This document shows positions 22,205 through 50,552 of a DNA stretch of 64,000 nucleotides, piece after piece. Each line of letters opens with the position of its first letter. Position 1 is the first letter of the stretch. A model generated the notes under the pieces. The model did no database searches. It was given only the letters and a program-made list of their open reading frames with translations, and was not told the origin of the DNA. Made by a program: the position numbers and the translations under genes. Source of the DNA: Bursaphelenchus xylophilus (taxonomy: Eukaryota; Nematoda; Chromadorea; Rhabditida; Aphelenchoididae); contig CAJFCV020000006.1 in assembly GCA_904066235.2 (NCBI GenBank), positions 10,726,001 through 10,790,000 of the forward strand, written 5' to 3'.

Positions 22205-22902
22205 TTTAGCTTTCTCGTCGATTTCGGGTCCCAGTATTTTTCCGAGGGCGATATCGGTTGGGTTCGCGCGGGTTCGAAGTTTTTTTATTTTCTCCGGGTT
22301 TTCGCGAGTGAACTGTGCGGTGAAAAGATGCACTGTGAGTTGATAAGGTGCACTGCGCGGTGCTTAGCGCATAGGCTTAGTTTGCTTAGCCGCTTAGGCT
22401 GCTTAGGCTTAGCTCAGGCTCAGTTTGCTTAGACTGCTTAGCCGCTTAGGCGCTTAGGCTTAGTTTGCTTAGCCGCTTAGGCTGCTTAGGCTTAGGCTAA
22501 TTAGGTGGCGCTTTGCGCGCACACCCGCGTTGGGAATGTAGGCTGACGAGTCGCGTAGCGACGTAGTCAGGCTACATCCCAACGCAGCTTGTCGGGTCCC
22601 ACTATTTTTCCGAGGGCGATATTCCTTAGGTTCGCGGGGGTTCAAAATTTTTTTATTTTTTCCGGGTTCTCGCGAGTGCATTGTGCGGCGAAAAGTTGCA
22701 CTGTGAGTTGAAAAGGTGCACTGCACGGTGCTTAGCGCATAGGCTTAGTTGGCTTAGTCGCTTAGGCTTAGTTTGCTTAGCCGCTTAGGCTGCTTAGGCT
22801 AATTTGGTGGCGCTTTGCGCGCACACCCGCGTTGGGAATGTAGGCTGACGAGTCGCGTAGCGACGTAGTCAGGCTACATCCCAACGCAGCTTGTCAGGTC
22901 CA
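22205..22902. repeat. Tandem duplication of about 0.35 kb carrying TTAGGC runs and a long hairpin
   Basis: Two copies (about 22215-22592 and 22593-22902) share TATTTTTCCGAGGGCGATAT, CCGGGTT-TCGCGAGTG, GCACTGTGAGTTG, GTGCTTAGCGCATAGGCTTA and GGTGGCGCTTTGCGCGCACA. Each has a run of GCTTAGGC words and a hairpin made from GCGTTGGGAATGTAGGCTGA against GTCAGGCTACATCCCAACGC. The copies are close to identical in the hairpin, so the duplication is recent. Confidence 0.8.
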
Positions 22903-24580
22903 CAACTGTAGCAGGGCTTAAATTTCGAAAAGCGCCACACCGACCTTTTCTGGGGCCGGGCTTTGGGCTCGGCCAAATTTTTTGGGTCCGGTTTATTATA
23001 CTAGCGATTGGAAATTTTAGGCCCGACCTTCTTCAAAAAAAAAGAAAAAATTGTATTGAACCGAAAAATTGGGATGCCAACTTTGGGTTCTTGGCATTAC
23101 GCAACAAGATGTATTTCTGGCTCAACAAGGATCGAAAATAACACATTTTTTTCTGCTCGTGATATCCCTGGCAACGATAACGCACCCCAAAAATGAGCCA
23201 AAAACACAATGTCGAAATATTGCCAAACGACGGAGGAACTGCCATCCAAAATTATTCACAAAAGGTTTCTTTATGGGCCGGGCCTAAAAATCCTCAGGGC
23301 TGGGCCATTCGTCCATGAGAGCGAGACCTCTAAAAATCTTATTGCACTGTGCAAAAAGCCGAAAATTGCACAGTGCAAAGCGAACTTATTTATGTTTTCT
23401 CACAATGCAAACCGCTGATATCACTCCAGCGACTTCGTAATGGAGTAATGTGTTTTTTACTTCTTAATAGTCACACCATAATATGTACTCATAATTACTG
23501 CGTTTTCCGCAAAATTTTTGCCCACCAAAATATCAGTTAGTCATGTTCATGCACTGTTACATGACTGTGGTTGTCAGCAAAAATCAGGCAAGGCATCCGT
23601 CAATTTATGAAAAAGTGCAGCAAGATCACTTCATAAACTCAATGTTTGGTTTTGAAATTTTTAAAGAAATCGACGCAAAATTCAGCCCCGGATAATTTAC
23701 TGCATTAAAAAAGTTCCAAGAGAGTGGCACTTTTGTTGTATATGCTAAAACACACAAGACTTTCTTCGAACGAAAATTTGAAAGCCCACAAGCCAGAAAA
23801 ACAATGCAAAACGCTTCTTCGTCTCAAAAACATATTGAATACACTCATATAAAAAAAAATAATTTGCTTTCTCAACCTCTAATTTCTTTATAATCACATC
23901 GTAAAAAATTCAAAAGAGTCGATTGATAGGGCAATTATGAGTCAATTTGGAGAACAAACATGTTTTTATTTGCTTTCAGTTGTCCGTAAAGACTCTGTCG
24001 CCGAACCGAATGACTCGGTTTTTATGTAAAATACGGCAGCTTACAATGGTCGTTGTTGAAAAATCAATTTTCACGAATATTAAAACTTCCCGAAATTCCA
24101 AATTGAAATATTCAAATTTTGATTTTATTTATAATCAATGTCTTCTGATATACAATATAATATATAGAAATGTGAGGAGAAAGGGAGATGTCAGAAGAAG
24201 AAATGGAATAAATTAACAACACAAGCATACAATACCGGGGGACAAATTCAAAAAAAAAAGTCACTAATAGAGTCATTTACGAGTCCGCTAATTAATCGAT
24301 GTGAAATTTGAGAATTAAAAAAAATTAAGATACGATTGTACAATATATTTGGAAGCGAAATTGGCGAGGAATTTTATACAGACAGAGTCGTATTTTAGGG
24401 GGAAAAAACAATGCCTGAGGGCATTTGAAGTGACAAGACGGGGAATTCACGAGTTGAGCGTTCATAAGGCACATCGGTGGGGGTTGTCAACGTCGTATGT
24501 ACTCTTCAAGGGCGTCGAATCTACAAATCTCCATCGTCCGCGAATTTTATCTCCACTGTGCGCTCCTGGAATTCGAAAAT
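22903..24580. other. Spacer without a recognisable gene
   Basis: 22930-23310 has GGCCGGGC runs at both ends (GGGGCCGGGCTTTGG near 22953, GGGCCGGGCCT near 23275 and GGGCTGGGCC near 23300), which may be the decayed ends of a GC-rich element like that at 17.8-18.6 kb. GCACTGTGC pair at 23343 and 23369. 23400-24300 is plain AT-rich DNA. ATGCCTGAGGGCATT near 24410. Confidence 0.35.
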
Positions 24581-24599
24581 AATTTTAATTTTGAAGGGA

Positions 24600-25230
24600 A
24601 TTTTAAAACTTTTTAAATTCCCGCAAATTTTGGCATTCTGTTTTAGGGTTGGAAATAAATAAAAAATTACTTCAGATTGTAAAATACGCGTTAGTGTACC
24701 TATTGTCGTTCTTAAAAATGATGAAATTTGAAATTTCAAAGTTCCCGCCAATCTTGGCATTCTGTTTCAAGGGCCGGAAATTAATCGAAATAGGTTTAAA
24801 AATAATACAAAGCATTGTAAAATACGAACTCCATAGTTGGACATTCAGTTTAATGAAATAAAATCCAAAAAATTCAAATTTCCCGCCAATTTTGGCATCC
24901 TGTTTCAAGGGTCGGAAATTAATTAAATTTGGTTTAAAAATAGCAGAAAACATTGTAAAATACGACAACTTAAGCATCCAACTGATTTTCCATCCAAGAA
25001 AATTAAAAACTTCAAATTTCCCGCCAATTTTGGCATTCTGTTCCAAGGGTCGGAAATGAGTTAAATTTAGCTTAAAAATAACAAAAAACGTTGTAAAATG
25101 CGGGAACTAAAGTGTTCGACTTATTTTTCATCCGTGAAAATTCAAAAATTCAAATTACCCGCCAATTTTGGCATTCCGTTTTAGTATCCAAAAATAAGTT
25201 TAAAAATCGATTTTGAATATCCAAATAATG
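24600..25230 (+). repeat. Tandem array, period about 130-140 bp, unit marked GCCAATTTTGGCATTCTG
   Basis: Five degenerate units, with the marker near 24628, 24750, 24884, 25023 and 25161; each is followed by TTTCAAGGG-CGGAAATTAA and by TTGTAAAATACG. The array begins just 40 bases beyond the likely 3' end of the four-PDZ gene. The marker contains GCCAA-TT-TTGGC, a small inverted repeat. Confidence 0.75.
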
Positions 25231-25265
25231 TTTTAATTATTTTCAAGACATACGACACCAACAAC

Positions 25266-41660
<16,395 letters not shown>

Positions 41661-42420
41661 TTTGAGGAATTTGAGAATTTTATACCTAAAATAATATAAT
41701 TTTTTTAGAAAAATGGTGGATTTATAGTCTAACAGGAGTTAAAATAGCCTAAAAGGTGTTAAAAGTAATTTACAACAGAAAAAATAACGAAATTCCATCA
41801 GTTTTAGGCTAAAATTCATCTTTTATACCTAAAATAATATAATTTTTTGTTGAAAAATGAGAGATTTATAGTCTGATAGGAGTAAATATAGCTTAAAAGG
41901 TATTAAAATTAATTTACAACAGAAAAAACAGCGAAATTCCATCAGTTTTAGGCTGAAATTCATGTTTTTTGCCTAGTACAATATAATTTTTTGCGAAAAA
42001 TTACGAATTTATGGTCTAGTTTGAAGAATAATAGCCTAAGAAGGGTTAAACTCAATTTAAAAAGGTCAAAACACGGGTAATTACAAGTTTTACGCCCAAA
42101 ATTAGAACTTTCATACCTAAAAAAATCAAAAAAAAATTGAAAATGGCGGAAATTATGGTGTCTCTGGATTAATAGTAGTGTAAAATTAACAAAAATTAAT
42201 TTTAAAAATATTAAAACCCCGAGTTTCCATCAATTTTAGGTCAAATTTTGAACTTTTTGCCTACTACAATATAATTTTTTTTGAAAAGTCCGCAAATTTA
42301 GTGTTCTAAATTAAAAATTAACCTTATAATAGCAAGAAAATTGAATATTAATAATTTTAAAGCAAATTAAATACCAAACTTGGGCTAAAAATCAAGTTTA
42401 ATATCTAAAATTGATGAAAA
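41661..42420. repeat. Tandem array, period about 140-150 bp, upstream of the four-PDZ gene
   Basis: Repeated ACCTAAAATAATATAATTTT or CCTAGTACAATATAATTTT, AATTTATAGTCTAACAGGAG, and CAGTTTTAGGCTAAAATTCA. About five degenerate units. AT-rich and non-coding. Confidence 0.7.
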
Positions 42421-43010
42421 TTCTTGATTTTTGATGGGATAAAAGGGGAATTTATGCCGATTTTGATGTTTTATGATAGAGTAAAGAAAAAGAGGGGTAA
42501 AATACGCAAAATGGCTGGATTCTCAGCTTAAAATTTGATATAGATATCAAGTGTAATATAAAAAAGTTCAAAAAATTGGGTAAAATCGGACAAGGGAAGA
42601 TAGTAGAGAGAAGGAAATTTTGTAAAATACGCGAAAGAAATCTTTTTTGAAAATTTTTTATCCAAAATCATCAAAAAATTGCGATTTTTCCACCTAAAGT
42701 AATATAAATTCTCCCCTCCGAATGGATGTAAATTGCCTCCAAATTGACGCACATTTAATCCCTCGACTCATAACGAGTGAAATCACGGCCCGGCCCCCGG
42801 GGCATTCGACGCAAACCGGCCCTCTTTACGTGCCCCAATTATGACAAACAAACGGCGGCATGTGGCGCGAAAAACACCCGTAAAATGTGGTAATAAACAG
42901 GCGGCCGGACAAGTTGAGACCGTAAAAAGTGTGGTTCTTGGTTGCTTCGGGCATGGAACTGGAGAGTGGAATTTTGGGAGAACAGTGGAGATTTGCAGCA
43001 AATTTGTATT
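42421..43010. other. Spacer with a GC-rich island
   Basis: 42780-42960 is GC-rich (CGGCCCGGCCCCCGGGGCAT, AAACGGCGGCATGTGGCGCG) and is flanked by AT-rich DNA. No open exon with splice sites. CGGCCCGGCCCC recalls the GC-rich arms at 17.8 kb. Confidence 0.4.
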
Positions 43011-44370
43011 AATTTAGGGGAAAAATGATGATTTTAGTGGAAAAAAGGAGAATAATGGGGGATTTTTGGTGTATATAGGTAAAATAAGGCTGGAAATTCA
43101 ATGCTATCACCAAGTGGATGCCAAATTCAACGATTTTTTGGGAGAAAATGCAAAAATTTTGAATTTTTTATATTAATTTGGGCGAAAAATGATGATAATA
43201 GATGAAAAATCAAACGAATTCTTGGTAAATCATGATGTCAACATGTAAAATACGACATGACTTTTAATGGGCAGATCAAAAGAACGTCAAATTCCTCGAT
43301 TTTTTAGGAGAAAATGCAAAAATTTTGCAAATTTTAATATCAATTTAGTTAAAAAATGATGATTTTGGTGGAAAAAAGGAGAATAAAGAGGGATTTTTGG
43401 TGTATAGGGGTAACATAAGGCTGGAAATTTAATGTCATAATCAAGAGAATGTCAAATTTAACGATATTTTGAAAGAAAATGGGGAAATTTTAAAATTTTT
43501 ATATAAATTTTGTTAAAAAATGATGATTTTGGTGGAAAATAGTAGAATAAAGAGGGATTTTTGGTGTATAAAGGTAAAATACGGCTGGAAATTTAACTTC
43601 ATAGCCATTACGATGCCAAGTTCAACGATATTTTGAAAGAAAAAGCAAAAAATTTGAAATTTTTATACTATAATTTAGGGGAAAAATTATGATTTTAGTG
43701 GAAAAAAGGAGAATAATGGGGGATTTTTGGTGTATAGGGGTAAAATACGACAAGAAATCCGATTTGATTACCAAGTGGATGCCAAATTCAACGATTTTTT
43801 GAGAGAAAATGCAAAAATTTTGAAATTTTTATGTTAATTTTGCTAAAAAATGATGATTTTAATGAAAAATCAAATCAATTGTTGGCAAATAAAACAGTCA
43901 AAAGGTAAAATACTGTACTACATTTAATGCTTTTCTCAAAACATACAACTATTTAAACGGTTTTTAGGAGAATTTTTAAATTTTTATATTAATTTAAGTG
44001 AAAAATGATGATTTTAGTTGAAAAATCAAGTAAGAACTTGGCAAAGTAAGTTGTGCCAGGGTAAAATACGGAGAGAAATGGAATTTCCAACTCAAACGAA
44101 CATCTAATTTATCCATTTTTTGAGAGAAAATGCAAAAATTTTGAAATTTTTATATTAATTTATGCAAAAACTATGATTTTGGTGGAAAATCAAATAAGTA
44201 TTTGTCAAATTAAGCTTTCAAAAGGCAAAATACGCTAAAGGATATAATACAGTTGTTGAATTTGTCGACAAAACGACAAAAATCCAAAATTTTTATATTA
44301 CTTTAGGCAAAAAATGATGATTTTATTGAAAAATAAGCCATTTCATAGTTAAAATACGACATAATATTAT
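43011..44370. repeat. Tandem array, about nine units of 160-165 bp
   Basis: Units share AAAATGATGATTTTAGTGGA, GGGGGATTTTTGGTGTATA, GGTAAAATACGGCTGGAAAT, GTGGATGCCAAATTCAACGA and GAGAAAATGCAAAAATTTTG. Markers near 43025, 43186, 43353, 43518, 43688, 43850, 44004, 44171 and 44315. Confidence 0.85.
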
Positions 44371-44514
44371 TGTCAAGACCTCTAAACTTGATAAAATCAC
44401 TTTAAAAATGTTAAAACTTTAAGATACGATAGCTTTTTACCAAAAAATTTTCAAAAAATCCCGAAAAAAATCTCGAATTTTTTGATCAAAAATGTGCAAA
44501 TAAACCGAATAAAC

Positions 44515-44760
44515 ATCACAACCCGCTAATCAGCGGGCCCGGGACAAGACAATTGCCCTGCGGAATGCCTGAGGGCATCATAAAACGGCCGCTTATCACA
44601 CGTGATCCCGCTCTTTCCACACACGAAACGCTTGTCCGCCGCCGCTTCCCCCGGCCACATTCACACAAACAGAAAAGTGCATTACGGGATTTCGCGGATT
44701 TGCGGGCCGCCGATTCCCACTGCCCGAGGGGTTTTGCCAAGGGGAAATCGAGAAAACATT
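44515..44760. other. GC-rich island with palindromes
   Basis: Contains CCCGCTAATCAGCGGG (a hairpin at about 44523), ATGCCTGAGGGCAT near 44567 (AP-2-like), and a CACGTG core near 44598. No exon structure. Looks more like a regulatory module than a gene, by composition only. Confidence 0.4.
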
Positions 44761-45780
44761 GTTTTGGGCGGGGTAAAAATAGAAAATTTGATGATTTTAG
44801 GGCGAAAAATTGAATTTTTGATACGAAAAAGCAATTAAAATGTAAAAAGGAAATAGTAAATAGTAGTAGAATTACTTTTTACAGTAGAAAAATAGTATAA
44901 AGGTACAAAAATAATTAAAAATATTGTTTTAGAGGGGTAAAAATAGAAAATTTGATGATTTTAGGGCGAAAAATTTGATTTTTGAAATGAAAATTTAAAA
45001 AAAAGAGACTAGTTAATTACTTTTTAAAGCTGGAAAAGTAATTTAAAAACATAAAAATATTAGAAACATTGCTTTGGGAGGGGTAAAAATAGAAAATTTG
45101 ATGATTTTAGGGTAAAAAAATTGATTTTTGATATGAAAAAACAATGGAAATGTAAAAATAGAACATAACCTTCTATTATAGTTAATTTTTACAATATAAA
45201 AATTAGGTCGAAAGTGTAAAAATACCAAAAATATTGTTTTAGAGGGGAAAAAATTGAAAATTTGAAGATTTTAGGGGGAATTTTTTATTTTTGAATTGTA
45301 AAGTACATTGTAATTAGAAAACGAAACCTTAAACAGTAGTGGAATTACTTTTTACAATATAGAAATTAGGTTGAAAGTATAAAAATACCAAAGACATTGT
45401 TTTAGAGGGGTAAAAATAGAAAATTTGATGATTTTAGGGCGAAAAATTTGATTTTTGATACGAAAAAGCAATGAAAATTTAAAAAGGAGACTTTGAATAG
45501 TAGTAGAATTACTTTTTACAATATAGAAATTAGGTTGAAAGTATAAAAATACCAAAAACATTGTTTTGGAGGGGTAAAAATGGAAAATTTGATGATTTTA
45601 GCGGAAAAATTTGATTTTTAATTTCAAAGGTACATGGTAATTAAAGAAAAGGGCATCCAATCCTATTATAATCACTTTTTACGGCGCAAAAATTAGTTTA
45701 CGACCATAAAAATACCAAAAACATTATTTTTGAGGGGTAAAAATAGAAAATTTGATGATTTTAGGGGGGAAATGAGGCTA
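44760..45780. repeat. Tandem array, about seven units of 160-165 bp
   Basis: Units share ACATTGTTTTGGAGGGGTAA, AAATAGAAAATTTGATGATT, TTAGGGCGAAAAATTTGATT and GTAGAATTACTTTTTACAAT. Markers near 44785, 44950, 45095, 45256, 45422, 45587 and 45752. It begins within the GC island on its left. Confidence 0.85.
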
Positions 45781-46525
45781 AACTGGCAAAATTATTGTTT
45801 CAAAATGAAATAAATAGTTTGTAGATTAAGATACAAGCTTCGTCACCTATCGTATTTTACAAATTTTTTATGAAATTCAATTTTTCCGCAAAAAATCTAC
45901 TTTTTTGATGATTAAAGGTCTAAAACAAGGTAAATGGGAAATATCGATTGTGAAATTTAGTTTTAAAACACTTGTAATACTTCACAAGTCTTTGACAAGA
46001 CTTACGAATTAAACAGATGTTATAATTATTCGTATTTTACAACATTTTCCCAAAATTTCCCTAAAAATCCCGAAATTTCCTCAAAATCCCCCGAAAAAAG
46101 ATAAACCACAAATCCCCCAGCCCCGTTCAAAGTCCATTCCACTCGTCTAGTCAGCACTCATCAATCTATGGCCAATTTAGGGGCCGGGCAATCCATTAAA
46201 TCTCGAGAAAAGGGCTCGGAAATTCGATACCAAAATATGAAAAATCCGTGTTTTCGTTCGCGTTTGCTCTCGGAAAAAGGGCGGAAGCCGAACCTCGTGC
46301 CCTCTAAACAGTGTTGTCGCCGCGAGTAAATAAAAGCACTTCTTTTTTTGGCCTTTGGGGGGAAATCAACAAGTTTCGGGGCGGACTCAATTTTTGTTTG
46401 CCAAATAAGTGGGTAAATGTGCGGGAGAAGTGGGAAAACACATGATTTTTTGGTGGAAAAATATGCAAATTTAGATAAAATGAGGAGAAAAATGCTCCAT
46501 AAGTTTTCCCCAGCGTATTTTACAA
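45781..46525. other. Spacer with a GC-richer patch at 46110-46400
   Basis: AT-rich with isolated GTATTTTAC motifs to 46100, then a patch with CCGGGCAATCCATTAAATCT and GGGCGGAAGCCGAACCTCGT. Nothing codes. It ends where the next array starts. Confidence 0.35.
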
Positions 46526-46534
46526 AAAAAAATC

Positions 46535-48065
46535 AAGAGCACTGTGCAAATTCAAAAAATCCCAATTTTGATGAATTTTGCCTCAGGCAAAATGAAACTT
46601 TGATGACGAAAGGCTCTAGAAATGTCTACTCTCTATTATTTGATCATATTCCTTTGAAAAATGGCTGTGGTATTACTGTAACTGCCACACTTTCCCACTG
46701 CACAATGCAAATTCAAAAAATCCCAATTTTGATGAATTTTGCCTCAGGCAAAATGAAACTTTGATGACGACAAGCTCTAGAAATGTCTACTCATCTATTA
46801 TTTGATCATATTCCTTTGAAGAATAGCTCTCGTATTACTGCAACCTTCACACTTTCCCACTGCACTGTGCATATACAAAAAAATCATATTTTAATGGGTT
46901 TCGCCTGAGGCAAGATAAAAGTTTGATGACGGAAAGCTCGAGAAATGTCTACTCTCTATTATTTGATTATATTCCTTTGAAAAATAGCTCTCGTATTACT
47001 GCAACCTTCACACTTTTCCACTGCACTGTGCATATTCAAAAAAACTTAATTTTAACGAATTTTGCCTTAGGCAAAATAAAACTTTGATGACGAAAAGCAC
47101 TAGAAATGTCTAATCATCTATTATTTGATAATATTGCGCGGAAAAATAGGTTTTGTATTACTGTAACGACCACTTTCCCACTGCACTGTGCATATACAAA
47201 AAAAATCATATTTTAATGGGTTTCGCCTGAGGCAAGATAAAAGTTTGATGACGGAAAGCTCGAGAAATGTCTACCCATCTACTATTTTATGATATTGCAC
47301 TGAAAACAGCTCTTTTATTACTGTAACTGCCGCACTTTCTCACTGCACTGTGCAGATTAAAAGAATTCCATATTTAATGCATTTTGCCTGAGGCAAGATG
47401 AAAGTTTGGTGGTGAAAAGTTCTAGAAGTGTCCTCTGATCTATTACCATATCATGTTTCTATGAAAAATTGCTTTCGTATTATTGTAACGACCACACTTT
47501 CTGACTGCACTGTGCAAATTCAAAAAATCTCGTTTTTAATGGATTTTGCCTGAAGCAAGATAAAATTTTGATAACGAAAAATTCTAAAAATACCTTGGCT
47601 AGTATTTGAAAGTCATATTGATCAGAAATATACTCCTTATATTACCTTATGCAATCTTTCTTCCCGCTGCACGGTGCAAAATCAAAAAGCCTCGATTTAC
47701 CCCCAAAATTCTTTCAAAAAATCGATAAAAAAATTCTGATGTAATGCAAAGACAACAAAAATGATTACTAATCAAAGACTCGGACTTAATACGATCTGTT
47801 ATATTACTTTACATACCAATTTTCCCATTGCACGGTGCAAAATTTTAAAAATCTCAATTGTTCCAAATTGTAATGCAAAAATAAAAATTCATGGCATGGA
47901 CTAAATTCGCAACACTTTGATAGACCTATTAATAAAATCTATGACTCAACAAGTTAAGTTTCACATTGTTTTAGTCATCATTTTTCCCACTGCACAGTGC
48001 GAAATCCTGAAGTCTAAAAATCGCACTGTGCAAAAACAAATTCGCATCTGCACTGTGCAAAATCG
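46535..48065. repeat. Tandem array, about ten units of 160-162 bp, each with two palindromes
   Basis: Each unit holds CACTGCACTGTGCA, then TTTTGCCTGAGGCAAAAT (or GCCTCAGGC in the first two), then AACTTTGATGACGAAAAGCT, CTATTATTTGATCATATT and TATTACTGTAAC. Units start near 46538, 46697, 46858, 47022, 47180, 47342, 47504, 47668, 47828 and 47988, decaying to the right. Confidence 0.88.
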
Positions 48066-48437
48066 CTTTTTTAGGTACTAAAACCCATTTTTCCTAAAAA
48101 TCACTAATTTTTCCCTTCGAAAAACCGCAAAAAACAGACAAATTACCCCTTAAAATCCGAATATCATGGCCTATATAATCCCCACCCAGATTCTGATATT
48201 ATTTGCGGCGAGATAGGGCCAATTACTGAGAGTAATTATGGCTCAAGGGCTTGTTGACAGAAGTGAAAAACAAAGGGAGTATTATTGGAATTGTCTTGGG
48301 AATGAAACACCAAACAATATTAGGATTGGTTTAGCAAAAAGGAAAGTGGATCTTCGAAGGGTCGCTTTAGGATTTTTTTTCGAAAAATTTAAAAAAAAAG
48401 AACATCTCTACAATATTTTTTTATATAGAATAGAGTA
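48066..48437. other. Spacer between array segments
   Basis: AT-rich. A 66-residue + frame at 48238-48438 (MAQGLVDRSEKQREYYWN...) has no splice sites, homologue or codon pattern that I can support. Confidence 0.3.
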
Positions 48438-49515
48438 AACCGTATTTTACAAAAATTCCCTAAGGCTATAAAGTCGAAAATTTTGCTAAATATTGCCATG
48501 GGTCTTGCTAGTCTTTTGGAGTTGAAAAAGGTGTCGTATTTTAGGAAAATTTGATTAAAACGGATAACTAAATGCCTAACAAAGCATTTTACTTTTTTCG
48601 ACAGCGTATTTTACCCGAAATCCCAAAAAAAAAAACTGTCAAATTCAACCCAAAACGAATGCCTCGCATCCACTTGAACTGCACAGTGCGAAGTTCAAAA
48701 AAACCCAATTTTACAGAATTTTGCCTGAGGCAAAATAAAATTTTGATGACGTCAAGCTCTATAAATGTCCACTGATCTATTACTATATCATATTGCACTG
48801 AAAAACAGCTTTTTTATTACTGTAACTACCACACTTTCCGACTGCACTGTGCAAATCCAAAAAATCTCGTTTTTTGTGGATTTTGCTTGAGGCAACATAA
48901 AAGTTTGGTAGTAAAAAGCTTTAAACTTGTCCACTGATCTATTGCTGTATCATATTGCTATGAAAAATAACCCTCGTATTACAGTAACGACCATATTTTC
49001 CGACTGCACTGTGCAAATCCAAAAAATCTCGTTTTTTGTGGATTTTGCTTGAGGCAACATAAAAGTTTGGTAGTAAAAAGCATTAAACTTGTCCACTGAT
49101 CTATTGCTGTATCATATTGCTATGAAAAATAACCCTCGTATTACAGTAACGACCACATTTTCCGACTGCACTGTGCAAATTCAAAAAATCTAGTTTTTAA
49201 TGTATTTTGCCTGAGGCAACATAAAATTTGTCCATGAAAATATCTTCATCACAAAATTTGTTCACTAATAAATTGCACAACGTATTTTACAAAAATTTCT
49301 TGAAGCGATAAAGTCAAAAAAATTTGGTAAATATTATCATAGGTCTTGATACTTTTTATGTTGAAATAAGAATCGTATTTTAGAAAAAACTTAATTAAAA
49401 ATATTGACTAAGGGTTTGATAAAGCATTTTGCAAGTAACAACATAGATTATTTGAACGTATTTTACCCGCAAATCCATAAAAAAGTATGAAATGCGACCC
49501 GAAATGGACGGCTCG
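48438..49515. repeat. Higher-order repeat: a 243-bp segment duplicated on either side of four array units
   Basis: 48438-48680 (CGTATTTTACAAAAATTCCC ... CATCCACTTGAAC) matches 49267-49515 (CGTATTTTACAAAAATTTCT ... GACCCACTTGAAC) along its length. Between them, 48680-49260 holds four more units of the 160-bp double-palindrome array, two of them (48840-49000 and 49002-49163) nearly identical. Confidence 0.8.
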
Positions 49516-50035
49516 GACCCACTTGAACTTTGCCGTCGAAACAAACAACCAGCGGACGCGCTAAGTAGCCCATCCCGACGAGTAATAAGCCGACAAAAGG
49601 GCGAGGCTTTTGGGACCAATTTAGGGGCCGCAAACTGAAACGGATTCGGGAAAAACGAGGGCTGTGGGGGATTCTGCGAAGCGACGAGAGGGGCCGGAAG
49701 ATTCGGCTTGTTAACAAATTTGTTGGGTGGAAAGAGGGGTGGGCCCGAAACCCGAAGAAGAAGAAGACCCCGCCGGCTCTTCCCGCGCCCTCCTTTTACC
49801 CTCCGCTTTTCGGTGGGGCGGATTGTGCCCGCCGGGGGCGGTTGGGATTCGGCTTGGATCCATTGTGCCGCGCGTCGGGCACCGTGGGAAACAGAGGGCC
49901 ATCAATGAACCGAGTTCGCTGAAAATAAAGCCCGCAGGGCATATTTTCTTTCCAGACGATCCGAGCAAAAAGTGCAAAAAATAGAGCGAAAGGGAAGGGA
50001 AAGTTCAAGCGAAATTCGGAAAGTTTAAGCCATTT
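49516..50035. other. GC-rich island of about 0.5 kb
   Basis: Strongly GC-rich (GGGTGGGCCCGAAACCCGAA, CCGCCGGCTCTTCCCGCGCC, GCCCGCCGGGGGCGGTTGGG). Frames are open on both strands for 66-88 residues, which in this composition is not evidence of coding. AAAGCCCGCAGGGCATA at 49929. No splice pattern. Confidence 0.4.
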
Positions 50036-50369
50036 TCAGGGCATTCCGAAGCTTCCCGAAGCTGTTTAGAGATGATTTGGGAAAATTGGAAGGGAAAAAG
50101 GGCTGAAATGAGATTTTTGGGGATTTTGAGGGAAAAAAATTTTTGAAATTTTTTAAAATCAAAAAATTTTTTGTTGAATTTAGACTCGAAACTTGTCCTA
50201 GATGTAGAATAAGCTTTTGTAAGACATGTGTAAAATTTTTAGCCCGCGTTTTGCAAGAATAGTCGAGAATTTTGAGTCGAAAGTTCAAAAAATCCCAAAA
50301 TTTTTTTTTTGAAATTTTCAAAAATTTGAAAATGGCATTCTGTTTCAAATTTTTAGTCTAATTTTTCCA

Positions 50370-50545
50370 CAAAAAATCTAATGTTTTCTCCCAAAATTCA
50401 GAGAGATATAACATAAAAAAAGTTGTTTCTCTGACCGTCTCTCCTCATTTCCCATAGTCTCTCGTCTGCAAAGATCGTTGAATATCTCAGCCGTTCTTGC
50501 ATCGAATTTTCTAAAAATCTCAGGGGTTATAACATCTCCTATGGA
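50370..50545. mobile_element. Fragment of foldback element family 3
   Basis: TCTCTCCTCATTTCCCATAG, TCTCGTCTGCAAAGATCGTT and GAATATCTCAGCCGTTCTTG match one arm of the copy at 25696-26275 in reverse orientation. It directly adjoins the mariner-like element, which may have inserted into it. Confidence 0.6.
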
Positions 50546-50552
50546 GAGTGTA

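Noticed and set aside
48238..48438. 66-residue + frame
   Set aside because: No homologue recognised, no splice sites, AT-rich spacer between array segments.
49708..49984. 66- to 88-residue frames on both strands
   Set aside because: Long frames are expected in this GC-rich island; no start context or splicing.
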